Origin: Tissierella sp. MB52-C2
GTDB taxonomy: Bacteria; Bacillota; Clostridia; Tissierellales; Tissierellaceae
Assembly (NCBI RefSeq): GCF_030931715.1
Contig: NZ_CP133261.1
Span: 3,760,643-3,824,642 of the forward strand
DNA length: 64,000 nucleotides
Reading direction: 5' to 3'
Shown in pieces: positions 7,982 through 15,422 of this stretch. A program made the position numbers and the translations under genes. Below the pieces are notes generated by a model, which searched no databases, was not told the origin of the DNA, and worked only from the letters and a program-made list of their open reading frames with translations. Position 1 is the first letter of the stretch, and every line of letters begins with the position of its first letter.

Positions 7982-8959
7982 TTACAACAATTCCTTCCTC
8001 AGATCTTCCATTGATTTAGGAGACAAATATCCTAAAGGAATATCAAATATGGTTATTGCTCCTATTTTTTCCTCTAAAGACATTCTATAAACTGCCCTAG
8101 CATAAGCTACCAACACAGATGAAGTAAATTCTGGGTTGCTATCAAGAGTAAGATTAAACTCAATTTTTTGTTTATGTCCTACACCTGTATTTCCCGCTCT
8201 AATGACAAATCCACCATGGGGCATTTCATTATGAGTTTTGTTGAATTCTTCCTCTGATATAAAAAATACAGATGTATCATAGCCAGCAAAGTAATTTGGC
8301 ATAGTCTTTATTTCTTTTTCTATTCTACCTTTATCTTCATTGTCTTCACATACTACATAGCATATTCTTTTATGTCTGCTGCAAACTGGAGCATCTAAAA
8401 CTTCACAATTTCTAACCTTTTCTAAAGCTTCTTTAACTGGTACGGTATATTGTACTCCAAGTTTTACACCTTTAACCCTTCTAATTGCATCTGAATGACC
8501 TTGACTTAAACCTTCTCCCCAAAAAGTGTAATCCCTACCATTTGGTAAAATACATTGACCTAGTAATCTATTAAGAGAAAAAAGCCCAGGATCCCATCCT
8601 ACAGATATAAGACTTAATTTCTTATTATTGTATGCCACATTATTGATCCTCTCAAAGTATTCAGGAATTCTTCCATGGTTATCAAAACTATCTACAGTGT
8701 TAAAATGTTTTGCTATCATCGGTGCTTGTTCATCCAGGTCTACTAAAGATCCTCCACATAGTATCATAACATCAATCTTATCTTTAAATTCTAATATATC
8801 AGAGATATGTACTACATTAGAATTTGTATTCAACATATCAGGCTTTCGTCTTGTAAATATGGCCACAAGGTCCATATCAGGATTTTCTCTGATGGCTAAT
8901 TCAGCTCCTTGGCCTAAATTTCCATATCCTACTATTCCTATTCTAATTTTCTCAACCAT
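7982..8959 (-). CDS. ddh: meso-Diaminopimelate D-dehydrogenase
   Basis: 325 residues. The N-terminal Rossmann motif 'RIGIVGYGNLGQGAELAI', followed by 'IFTRRKPD', is characteristic of Ddh, as are the central 'SVGWDPGLFSLNRLLG' stretch, 'FWGEGLSQGHSDAIRRVKGV' and the C-terminal 'PLGYLSPKSMEDLRKELL'. The enzyme interconverts meso-DAP with L-2-amino-6-oxopimelate plus ammonia using NADP(H), the one-step branch of lysine/peptidoglycan precursor synthesis. Its position before the sigma-54 regulator is unexpected for a biosynthetic gene; a catabolic or ammonia-assimilating role is conceivable. Confidence 0.93.
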   Translation of the reverse strand: MVEKIRIGIVGYGNLGQGAELAIRENPDMDLVAIFTRRKPDMLNTNSNVVHISDILEFKDKIDVMILCGGSLVDLDEQAPMIAKHFNTVDSFDNHGRIPEYFERINNVAYNNKKLSLISVGWDPGLFSLNRLLGQCILPNGRDYTFWGEGLSQGHSDAIRRVKGVKLGVQYTVPVKEALEKVRNCEVLDAPVCSRHKRICYVVCEDNEDKGRIEKEIKTMPNYFAGYDTSVFFISEEEFNKTHNEMPHGGFVIRAGNTGVGHKQKIEFNLTLDSNPEFTSSVLVAYARAVYRMSLEEKIGAITIFDIPLGYLSPKSMEDLRKELL

Positions 8960-9014
8960 TGGGCACCTCCAAATAAATCTTTAATATTAAGATTATATCA
9001 TTTATTCATGGATA

Positions 9015-9042
9015 TTCTAATAGTATTATTATATTATTAGAA
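9015..9042. promoter_or_regulatory. Inverted repeat between divergent ddh and gamma-glutamyl ligase genes
   Basis: TTCTAATA and TATTAGAA arms separated by 12 bp in the 143-bp divergent promoter region. It could be an operator, but AT-rich arms arise easily by chance. Confidence 0.3.
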
Positions 9043-9102
9043 TTAGAATAAATGGGTATTAATATTCAAGAGAATAATTAGGACCTAAAGGGAGAGGAGT
9101 AA

Positions 9103-10401
9103 ATGGATTATAATAGACAAATACAAGAAATAGTTGAATATTTTATAGATGGAGAAAAAGATATAGAGGATTTTAGAGTTGGAGTTGAATTTGAACATTT
9201 TATAGTAGACAGACACACTTTAAAGACTATTTCCTATTATGGCGAAAATGGCATAGCTGAGACATTGCATGAGTTGGAAAAGAATGGTTGGATAGGAAGC
9301 TATGAAAATGAATATATTCTTGGGCTAAATAAAGGAAACAAAACTATAACCTTAGAGCCGGGAAGTCAGTTTGAACTTAGTATAGAAGCTAGAAAGAATA
9401 TAAAAGAAATTGAAGAAGAATATTTAGAATTCCTAGAAGAAATTACTCCAATACTCCAAAAGAAAAACCAAGGATTAATGGCAGTGTCATATCATCCCGA
9501 AACTAAAATAGAAGATATAAAACTTTTACCAAAGGGCAGATATGATATTATGTTTAATTACTTTAAGACTAAGGGAAAATATGCTCATAATATGATGAAG
9601 GGTACAGGGGCATTACAAATAGCCATAGACTATAAATCGGAGGAAGATTATAGAAGGAAGTTTAGAGTAGCAAATGGATTGGCTCCAGTATTATATGCTT
9701 TATTTGACAACGGATTTTATTTTGAAGGAGACAAATGGAATAAATACAACTTGAGAACTGATGTGTGGAATAATTGTGATAATGATAGATCAGGAGTAGT
9801 AGAGCATGCTTTAGATAATGATTACGGATATAAAAAATATGCCGAATATATACTCAACAGACCACCTATATTTATAATGAAAGGTACGGAAGCAATACCA
9901 ACTGGCGACAAGCTGGTAAAAGAACTTTTTGATCCAGAAGATTATAAAAAAGAAGAATTAGAACACCTATTGACTATGTTTTTTCCAGATGTACGAACTA
10001 AGGGATATATAGAAATTAGAATGATGGATTCAGTGCCATATCCATTAAGTTTTGCTGCAATAGCTTTAATCAAAGGAATATTCTATAATGAAGAAAACTT
10101 AAATAAAGTGTATGATTATATTAAGGATATAACTATGGAGGATGTAAATAAGTCTAAGGCAGATATTATAGAAAATGGATTAAAAGGTAGATTAAAGGAT
10201 AAAACTGTATTAGAAATAGGTAAATTTTTAGTGGAGTTAGCACAGAAAGGCTTAGATAAAGACGAAGTTAAATATTTGTTGCCGCTCGAAGAAATGATTT
10301 TATCAGGAACTAACCCCTATGGAATTACAAAGGAAAAATCGGAATTAGGAAAGAAAGAATCTTTAAATTGGTGTTTGATTAATAATATTGAGGTGATGTA
10401 A
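9103..10401 (+). CDS. Glutamate-cysteine ligase family protein (GCS2 type)
   Basis: 432 residues, ATG after GGAGAGGAG. The early 'FRVGVEFEHFIVDR' stretch, and 'KGTGALQIAIDYKSEEDY' with 'RTDVWNNCDNDRSG' later, match the GCS2 glutamate-cysteine ligase superfamily used for the first, ATP-dependent gamma-glutamyl-cysteine step of glutathione and related thiols. It overlaps the next gene by one base (TAATG), indicating translational coupling with an ATP-grasp-like ligase. The pair therefore looks like a two-step pathway making a gamma-glutamyl thiol or a related gamma-glutamyl compound. The exact amino acid substrate is not certain. Confidence 0.8.
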   Translation: MDYNRQIQEIVEYFIDGEKDIEDFRVGVEFEHFIVDRHTLKTISYYGENGIAETLHELEKNGWIGSYENEYILGLNKGNKTITLEPGSQFELSIEARKNIKEIEEEYLEFLEEITPILQKKNQGLMAVSYHPETKIEDIKLLPKGRYDIMFNYFKTKGKYAHNMMKGTGALQIAIDYKSEEDYRRKFRVANGLAPVLYALFDNGFYFEGDKWNKYNLRTDVWNNCDNDRSGVVEHALDNDYGYKKYAEYILNRPPIFIMKGTEAIPTGDKLVKELFDPEDYKKEELEHLLTMFFPDVRTKGYIEIRMMDSVPYPLSFAAIALIKGIFYNEENLNKVYDYIKDITMEDVNKSKADIIENGLKGRLKDKTVLEIGKFLVELAQKGLDKDEVKYLLPLEEMILSGTNPYGITKEKSELGKKESLNWCLINNIEVM

Positions 10402-11726
10402 TGAACTGGAAGGAAGTAAATGATAATTATATAGACCTGATTAAATCTAATCCAGAAAAATATGAAAAAAATTATAGATTAACAATGGAAAAGGTGGCAA
10501 ACTCTACTGCAATATATAAGGGTAAACCAGTACCTTTCCTTTATCATCCCATGTTTTATACTGAAAAGGATATAGAAAACTTTAATAAAATTGGAAATAC
10601 GCTTATGTCCATAACTAATAAGGTAACTAATAGATATTTGGAGTCTAAGGAATTTAGAGAAAAATTTGAATTCAGTCCTCTATTAGAAGAACTTATTTTG
10701 GTGGATAATGGCTATGATATAAATGTTCCCATAGGGAGATTTGACCTTTTCTATAAAGATGAAGATAATTTTAAGTTTTGTGAATTAAATACAGATGGCT
10801 CTTCTGCCATGAATGAAGATAATACCATAGGAAATATATTGCTTCAAACAGAAGGGCTAAAGGATTTTTCTAAGAAGTATAATCTATCTCTATTTGAATT
10901 AATAGATAGATGGGTTGATGATAGTATTAGTATATTTAAACAGTGGAATGAAGAAATAGAAAAGCCTAATGTAGCCATAGTAGATTTTACTGAGAGTGGT
11001 ACATCTAAGGAGTTTGAAGTATTCAAAGCGGCTTTTACAAAGAAAGGATATAATACTATAATTGCAGATCCTAGGGACTTAAAATATAGAGATGGAGGAC
11101 TATATTTTGAAGACTCTAAAATAGATATGGTATATAGAAGAATTGTTACATTTGAATTAATTGAAAAGGCAGATGAAATACCAGATTTTATTGAAGCATA
11201 TAAGAACAAAGCTTTCTGCTCCATAGGCTCCATTAGATCTCAAGTGGTACACAATAAGATAATATTTAAGATATTACATGATGAAGATACATTGGAATTT
11301 TTATCGGAGGAAGAAATAGAATTTGTAAAGAAACACATACCTATTACTGGATTATTTAAAGGAGATATAAGTGTTTATGATGAGGTTTTAAATAATAAAG
11401 ACAAATATATAATGAAACCTTTAGATCTAAATGCTTCTCAAGGAGTATATGCAGGCAGAGATTTAACACAAGAGCAATGGAAGGAAAGATTAGATCAATC
11501 CTTTAATAAAGACTATCTATATCAAGAATTCTTTATACCTTTCACTAGGGAGCATATTATATTTGAAGATAAAAAGATAAAAGTAGAAGACTTTAGATCC
11601 ATAGTTGGTCTTTTTATGTACAAGGAAAGATTTGCTGGAATTTATACTAGGATAGGAAAAAACAATATAATATCTGGAGTTACTGATTATTATACTCTAC
11701 CTAATATTTTAGTAAAAAATATATAA
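10401..11726 (+). CDS. ATP-grasp-like (glutathionylspermidine synthase-related) ligase
   Basis: 441 residues. The N-terminal half contains 'VPIGRFDLFYKDEDNFKFCE' and 'ELNTDGSSAMNEDNTIGN', recalling the pre-ATP-grasp/glutathionylspermidine-synthase-like fold. The C-terminal part has 'KYIMKPLDLNASQGVYAGRD' and 'YLYQEFF', consistent with ATP-grasp lysine, glycine-rich and metal-binding positions. It is translationally coupled to the GCS2 ligase, so the likely role is adding a second residue or amine to the gamma-glutamyl product (a glutathione-synthase-like step by a non-orthologous enzyme). Function is inferred from context, not demonstrated. Confidence 0.65.
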   Translation: MNWKEVNDNYIDLIKSNPEKYEKNYRLTMEKVANSTAIYKGKPVPFLYHPMFYTEKDIENFNKIGNTLMSITNKVTNRYLESKEFREKFEFSPLLEELILVDNGYDINVPIGRFDLFYKDEDNFKFCELNTDGSSAMNEDNTIGNILLQTEGLKDFSKKYNLSLFELIDRWVDDSISIFKQWNEEIEKPNVAIVDFTESGTSKEFEVFKAAFTKKGYNTIIADPRDLKYRDGGLYFEDSKIDMVYRRIVTFELIEKADEIPDFIEAYKNKAFCSIGSIRSQVVHNKIIFKILHDEDTLEFLSEEEIEFVKKHIPITGLFKGDISVYDEVLNNKDKYIMKPLDLNASQGVYAGRDLTQEQWKERLDQSFNKDYLYQEFFIPFTREHIIFEDKKIKVEDFRSIVGLFMYKERFAGIYTRIGKNNIISGVTDYYTLPNILVKNI

Positions 11727-11767
11727 AAAATACCCTCATTTTAAATTTAAAATGAGGGTATTTTTTT
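11725..11767. terminator. Bidirectional terminator
   Basis: Perfect palindrome with 21-bp arms (11725-11745 with 11746-11766), centre AAATTT, GC core CCCTC/GAGGG, and T-tracts on both sides; shared by the convergent ligase and rubrerythrin genes. Confidence 0.92.
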
Positions 11768-11773
11768 ATCTAA

Positions 11774-12268
11774 TTAATATTTAATAAATTTTGAACCAGG
11801 TACATTACAAATATTACATTTTTCTGGTACAAACTTTTCGATGTTTCCACAAACAGGACATAGATAGTAGAAAACTTCTTCTTCGTTATCTAGGTTTTCT
11901 AAAGCTTCTTTATATAATTCTGCGTGAACTTTTTCAGCTTCCATAGCATAAGTAAATGTTTGTACTGCAGCTTTATTACCTTCAGCTTCAGCGATTTCTA
12001 CAAAAGGTGGATACATAGTTTCGAATTCAAAAGTTTCACCGTTTACTCCATCTTCAAGGTTTTCAGCTGTTGTTCCAATATTACCTGCTACTTTGAAGTG
12101 TCTAAGAGCATGAATAGTTTCAGCATCAGCAGCAGCTTTAAATAATTTTGCAGCATTTGTTTTTCCTTCTGTCTCTGCCTTTTCTGAATAAGCTAAGTAC
12201 TTTCTATTTGCTTGAGATTCTCCAGCAAATGCTTCCATAAGATTTTTAATAGTTTTGTTGTTCTCCAT
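11774..12268 (-). CDS. rbr: Rubrerythrin
   Basis: 164 residues, ATG at 12268 behind GGAGG. The N-terminal four-helix diiron domain shows 'MEAFAGESQANRKYLAYSEK' and paired E-x-x-H motifs ('ADAETIHALRHF', 'AMEAEKVHAELY'). The C-terminal rubredoxin-like domain has 'CPVCGN' and 'CNICNVPG' (about 137-155), binding one Fe(Cys)4. Rubrerythrin reduces hydrogen peroxide to water in anaerobes. It lies 44 bp downstream of perR in the same direction, which fits PerR-controlled peroxide defence. Confidence 0.96.
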   Translation of the reverse strand: MENNKTIKNLMEAFAGESQANRKYLAYSEKAETEGKTNAAKLFKAAADAETIHALRHFKVAGNIGTTAENLEDGVNGETFEFETMYPPFVEIAEAEGNKAAVQTFTYAMEAEKVHAELYKEALENLDNEEEVFYYLCPVCGNIEKFVPEKCNICNVPGSKFIKY

Positions 12269-12312
12269 TTTTTCTCCTCCATTTTTTATAATTATATTTA
12301 AAATTATTTAAC

Positions 12313-12741
12313 CTACATAGTTTTATTACAACTTGAACATAAGCCCTTAAAATACATATCCTTATTATGAATTTTGAAGTTATTCAATCCAGCTATTGCC
12401 ATTGAATCGAAATCTATATCAAAATCAAATATTTTTTTACAAGAAGTACATTTAAAATGTCCATGATCGTTAGTATTACCATCATATCGAGCTTCATTGT
12501 CCTCTATAGTTAGGACTTTTACTAAGTTACTATCTGCTAAGGCATTTAATGTGTTATAAATAGTTGTTTTTGATAATGTGGGAATTTCTTTTTGTAAATC
12601 TTTGTAAATCTCATCAACAGTAGGATGAGTTTTATTATTATTTATATATTCTAAAACCTTTAGCCTCTGATGAGAGAGACGAATATTTTTATTCTTTAAC
12701 TCATTTACTAAATCTTCAAAGGTTCCATTCATAGATTTCAC
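12313..12741 (-). CDS. perR: Fur-family peroxide-responsive repressor (PerR-like)
   Basis: 142 residues. The N-terminal winged helix has 'IRLSHQRLKVLEYINNNKTH' and 'TLSKTTIYNTLNAL'. The hinge/metal region has 'DGNTNDHGHFKCTSCKKIFD' and the C-terminus 'GLCSSCNK', giving the two CxxC pairs of the structural zinc site. His and Asp residues around 'NDHGHFKC' are placed for the regulatory Fe/Mn site. PerR identity, rather than Fur or Zur, is supported by the downstream rubrerythrin gene and a near-consensus PerR box in its own promoter. Confidence 0.88.
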   Translation of the reverse strand: MKSMNGTFEDLVNELKNKNIRLSHQRLKVLEYINNNKTHPTVDEIYKDLQKEIPTLSKTTIYNTLNALADSNLVKVLTIEDNEARYDGNTNDHGHFKCTSCKKIFDFDIDFDSMAIAGLNNFKIHNKDMYFKGLCSSCNKTM

Positions 12742-12791
12742 ATCCTTTATATAAGACTATAATGCTATACTTAAAAGTAACAATTGCTAAG

Positions 12792-12806
12792 TTGTAATGA
12801 TTATAA
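12792..12806. promoter_or_regulatory. PerR box
   Basis: TTGTAATGATTATAA matches the Bacillus PerR consensus TTATAATnATTATAA at every defined position but one, about 50 bp upstream of the perR start codon. It implies autoregulation of perR-rbr. Confidence 0.75.
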
Positions 12807-12868
12807 GTTTATTATAGTCATGAATATATCTAATGTCAAGAGAAATTTTATAATATTTTTAAAATCTA

Positions 12869-12897
12869 TTGACAAAAAACAAAAAAGCCCATATACT
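12869..12897 (+). promoter_or_regulatory. Sigma-A promoter of the GntR/ABC operon
   Basis: TTGACA (12869-12874), 17-bp spacer, TATACT (12892-12897): a near-perfect vegetative promoter 50 bp before the TTG start. Confidence 0.85.
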
Positions 12898-12918
12898 TAA
12901 TTACATAACTAACTAACC

Positions 12919-12933
12919 GTTCAACTGATGAAC
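12919..12933. promoter_or_regulatory. Probable GntR operator
   Basis: Inverted repeat GTTCA-N5-TGAAC in the transcribed leader, just downstream of the -10 element and before the ribosome-binding site. This is the expected place for autorepression by the first gene product. Confidence 0.5.
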
Positions 12934-12947
12934 ATGGAGGTGTTAAA

Positions 12948-13316
12948 TTGTTAGATCTAAATTCAGATAAATCTATTTACGTGCAGATAGCAGAAATAAT
13001 AGAAAATGATATTTTGATGGGTCACTTAAAAGAAGAAGAGCAATCACCTTCTACAAACCAATTTGCAAAGATTTATCAAATAAATCCAGCTACAGCTGGA
13101 AAAGGACTAAATATCTTAGTTGATGAAGGAATTTTGTATAAGAAAAGAGGTATTGGTATGTTTGTAGCAGAAGGTGCTAGAAAGAAGATAATTAAGAAAA
13201 GACAAGGATCATTCTTTAAAGAAATATTACCAGATATAATGGTAGAGGCCAGTAGGCTTGAAATAACAAAGGAAGAAATTGTAGAATTTATTAAAGAATA
13301 TAAGGGAGGGGAATAG
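12948..13316 (+). CDS. GntR-family regulator, YtrA subfamily
   Basis: 122 residues, TTG start 7 bp after GGAGG. The winged HTH occupies residues 10-75 ('IYVQIAEIIENDILMGHLKE', 'SPSTNQFAKIYQINPATAGK'), and the short all-helical C-terminal tail with no ligand-binding domain defines the YtrA subgroup. The next gene begins two bases after the stop, so regulator and ABC transporter are one operon. The strong promoter and overlapping inverted repeat suggest the protein represses its own operon until an inducer, often a cell-wall-active compound, appears. Confidence 0.9.
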   Translation: MLDLNSDKSIYVQIAEIIENDILMGHLKEEEQSPSTNQFAKIYQINPATAGKGLNILVDEGILYKKRGIGMFVAEGARKKIIKKRQGSFFKEILPDIMVEASRLEITKEEIVEFIKEYKGGE

Positions 13317-13317
13317 T

Positions 13318-14208
13318 GTGATTGAAGTAAAAAAATTAAATAAATCCTATGGAAGAAGTAAAGTTCTTACAGACGTTGATTTAACTCTTGAAGAAAATAA
13401 GATTTATGGGTTACTTGGAAGAAATGGAGTGGGTAAGACTACACTATTAAATTTAATATCTGGTCAAATTCTAAAAGACCATGGAGAAATAAAATTAGAT
13501 GGATATGAAATATTTGAAAACTCCAGCGCCATGGAAGAAATATGTTTAGTTAAGAACTTTCCAGAATCTATTAAGGAAAGAAAGGTAAAAGATATATTGG
13601 CATTGGCCAGTATAATATATAAGAATTGGGATGAAGAATATAAAGATTATCTAATTAAGGAATTCAATTTAAATACAAAGAAAAAACTGATGAAGCTATC
13701 AACAGGAAATAAAACTATTGTGGGATTAATTATAGGTCTTGCTTCAAGAGCAAGGTTCACCATGTTTGATGAGCCCACACTAGGTTTAGATGCAGCCATG
13801 AGATATAAGTTCTATCAATTACTTTTAGAAGACTATGAAAAAAATCCAAGGACAATAATCATATCAACTCACTTAATAGATGAAGTAGCTAACGTATTTG
13901 AAGAGGTCATCATTCTAAATAATGAAAAAGTTGCATTAAAAGATGAGGTAAGTAAACTTAAAGAAAAATCTTACTTCTTATCTGGTCGTAAAGATGTAAT
14001 AGACCAGGTTACAGATAATAAAAAGGTAATTCACAGAGAGGAATTTGGCTCCACTAATATAGTAGGTATATATGGAGAGTTTACCGAGGAAGAATTGAAA
14101 TATATAAGAAATAATAATATTGAAATAAGTAATATACCGCTTCAAAAACTATTCATATATCTTACTGAAAATATTATGAAGGAGGAAAATTCAAATGGAT
14201 TCAACTAA
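13318..14208 (+). CDS. ABC transporter ATP-binding protein
   Basis: 296 residues, GTG start after GGGAGGGG. Walker A is 'GLLGRNGVGKTTLLN', the signature motif is the divergent 'LSTGNKTIVG', Walker B is 'FTMFDEPTLGLD', and the switch His is in 'IIISTHLIDE'. The C-terminal about 80 residues form the accessory region typical of exporter-type drug/peptide ATPases. It overlaps the permease gene by 14 bp and follows the YtrA-type regulator, so it is probably an exporter or detoxification transporter. Confidence 0.92.
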   Translation: MIEVKKLNKSYGRSKVLTDVDLTLEENKIYGLLGRNGVGKTTLLNLISGQILKDHGEIKLDGYEIFENSSAMEEICLVKNFPESIKERKVKDILALASIIYKNWDEEYKDYLIKEFNLNTKKKLMKLSTGNKTIVGLIIGLASRARFTMFDEPTLGLDAAMRYKFYQLLLEDYEKNPRTIIISTHLIDEVANVFEEVIILNNEKVALKDEVSKLKEKSYFLSGRKDVIDQVTDNKKVIHREEFGSTNIVGIYGEFTEEELKYIRNNNIEISNIPLQKLFIYLTENIMKEENSNGFN

Positions 14209-14938
14209 AAGGATATTTAAATTTCAAAATCGTGATTTGAAAAAATCTATAGGCGCATTTTGGTTAATTATATTAATAATTAATTTACTGTCCAGTATAT
14301 TGTCTATATCCTATAACGGTAATATTGTATATGGACTTAATGCAAAGGGTGGAGAGTCAATTTCATTTATAGGTGCAAATATGGTGTCTATATTTATTTA
14401 TATAATAATATATGGGATTATTATGTATTATGAAGACTTTGCACTCGCTCTTAGTTTTGGAGCCACAAGAAAAGATTTCTATAAGTCTGCCATAGTAAAT
14501 AATATTCTAGTAGCTTTAATCTTTGGAATTATCCAAGGTGGGTTACATCTTATTGAAAAATATTTCTTTAAAGTTTCAGGATATAAGTTAATGACAGAAT
14601 TCGGTATATTTAATATTGCAACAGATAATATATTATTTATAATATTGTCTTTGTCAGTATTCTTTCTAGCATTATTCTCTATCTCTAATCTTCTAGGAGT
14701 TTTACAATATAGATTTGGATATAAACTTTGGATAGGAGTTGGGGTAATGGCTTTCTTGGGATTAAACTTGGCTAGAATTTCTATTTCTATTAAGACAATT
14801 AAAATGTTTTCAAATATGTATTTATGGCTTTATTCAATATTTAACGTAGGATCTGTATTTATAATTGAAGTGATTTTAAGTGTTATTTGTTATACTTTGG
14901 GATACTTCCTTATAAGAAAGGCCAGTATTGGAAAATAA
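14195..14938 (+). CDS. ABC transporter permease
   Basis: 247 residues with about six hydrophobic segments and no soluble domain. It starts inside the end of the ATPase gene with its own GGAGG site, so it is the membrane partner of that ATPase. The sequence is not specific enough to name the substrate. Confidence 0.8.
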   Translation: MDSTKRIFKFQNRDLKKSIGAFWLIILIINLLSSILSISYNGNIVYGLNAKGGESISFIGANMVSIFIYIIIYGIIMYYEDFALALSFGATRKDFYKSAIVNNILVALIFGIIQGGLHLIEKYFFKVSGYKLMTEFGIFNIATDNILFIILSLSVFFLALFSISNLLGVLQYRFGYKLWIGVGVMAFLGLNLARISISIKTIKMFSNMYLWLYSIFNVGSVFIIEVILSVICYTLGYFLIRKASIGK

Positions 14939-14965
14939 AGCCAGCTACAATATAAGAATTACAAT

Positions 14966-15000
14966 AAACCAGAGATAAAACTATATCCCTGGTTTAATTT
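14966..15000 (+). terminator. Terminator of the GntR/ABC operon
   Basis: Stem AAACCAG-a-GATA paired with TATC-c-CTGGTTT (14966-14977 with 14984-14995), one internal mismatch, followed by AATTTATT. Confidence 0.7.
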
Positions 15001-15046
15001 ATTAACCATAAGAATATAAAAATATTAATAAGTACAAGCCATATAC

Positions 15047-15075
15047 TTGACAATGGTATTTTTCATCTATATACT
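15047..15075 (+). promoter_or_regulatory. Sigma-A promoter for the rsgA leader
   Basis: TTGACA (15047-15052), 17-bp spacer, TATACT (15070-15075). It lies 336 bp upstream of the rsgA start, so a long leader RNA is expected. Confidence 0.8.
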
Positions 15076-15108
15076 TGAATTATATAAATAGTGAGGAGTT
15101 GATGGAAT

Positions 15109-15141
15109 ATGATAATAATGACAATGGTGAAACTTAAATAA
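15109..15141 (+). CDS. Possible 10-residue leader peptide
   Basis: ATG at 15109 reads MIIMTMVKLK then TAA, with a GAGGAG site at 15093-15098 (10 bp away). An alternative overlapping frame from 15102 gives MEYDNNDNGET but is only 3 bp from the same site. Either would place a translating ribosome in front of the attenuator described below. Confidence 0.45.
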   Translation: MIIMTMVKLK

Positions 15142-15207
15142 AATCAAATATTGGCCAAGGAATAGGTAGTTGATGCTATGTTTTTTTGCTATGCAACAAA
15201 CCTTGTG

Positions 15208-15300
15208 CCGTAGAAATCAACCTTTCACATCTACTGAAAATTTAATAATTAGATAGTATTACCGTAGATATCCATGGATGGTTTTGTCTACGGTATTTTT
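15208..15300 (+). promoter_or_regulatory. Four-segment transcription attenuator upstream of rsgA
   Basis: Segment 1 CCGTAGA (15208-15214), segment 2 ATCTAC (15229-15234), segment 3 TACCGTAGA(T) (15260-15269), segment 4 TCTACGGTA (15287-15295) followed by TTTTT. Pairs 1:2 (5 bp), 2:3 (6 bp) and 3:4 (9 bp, terminator) are mutually exclusive, as in classical leader-peptide attenuators; 1 can also pair with 4. An enclosing GTTGAT/ATCAAC pair (15169-15174 with 15216-15221) may tune segment 1. Confidence 0.65.
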
Positions 15301-15338
15301 GTGCCCATTTTTAATAAATTGAAAGGAGTGGGGTTTTA

Positions 15339-15422
15339 TGAAACTAAGTGTAAATTTAAATATTAAATATATAAAGATTAACGGAAAATCAATGAATTTG
15401 GAGGAATTACATGACAAATAAT
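15339..15422 (+). CDS. Small 27-residue ORF overlapping the rsgA start
   Basis: ATG at 15339 follows a strong AAAGGAGTGGGG site and reads to a TAA at 15420-15422, inside the rsgA start region in another frame. The product (MKLSVNLNIKYIKINGKSMN and seven more residues) is not recognised. Its translation would carry ribosomes into the rsgA initiation region, so it may be a translational-coupling leader rather than a functional protein. Confidence 0.5.

Noticed and set aside
13318-14208. Divergent signature LSTGN taken as sign of a non-transport ABC-F protein
   Set aside because: Single ATPase domain, a permease gene overlapping the 3' end and a YtrA-type regulator upstream indicate a normal ABC transporter.
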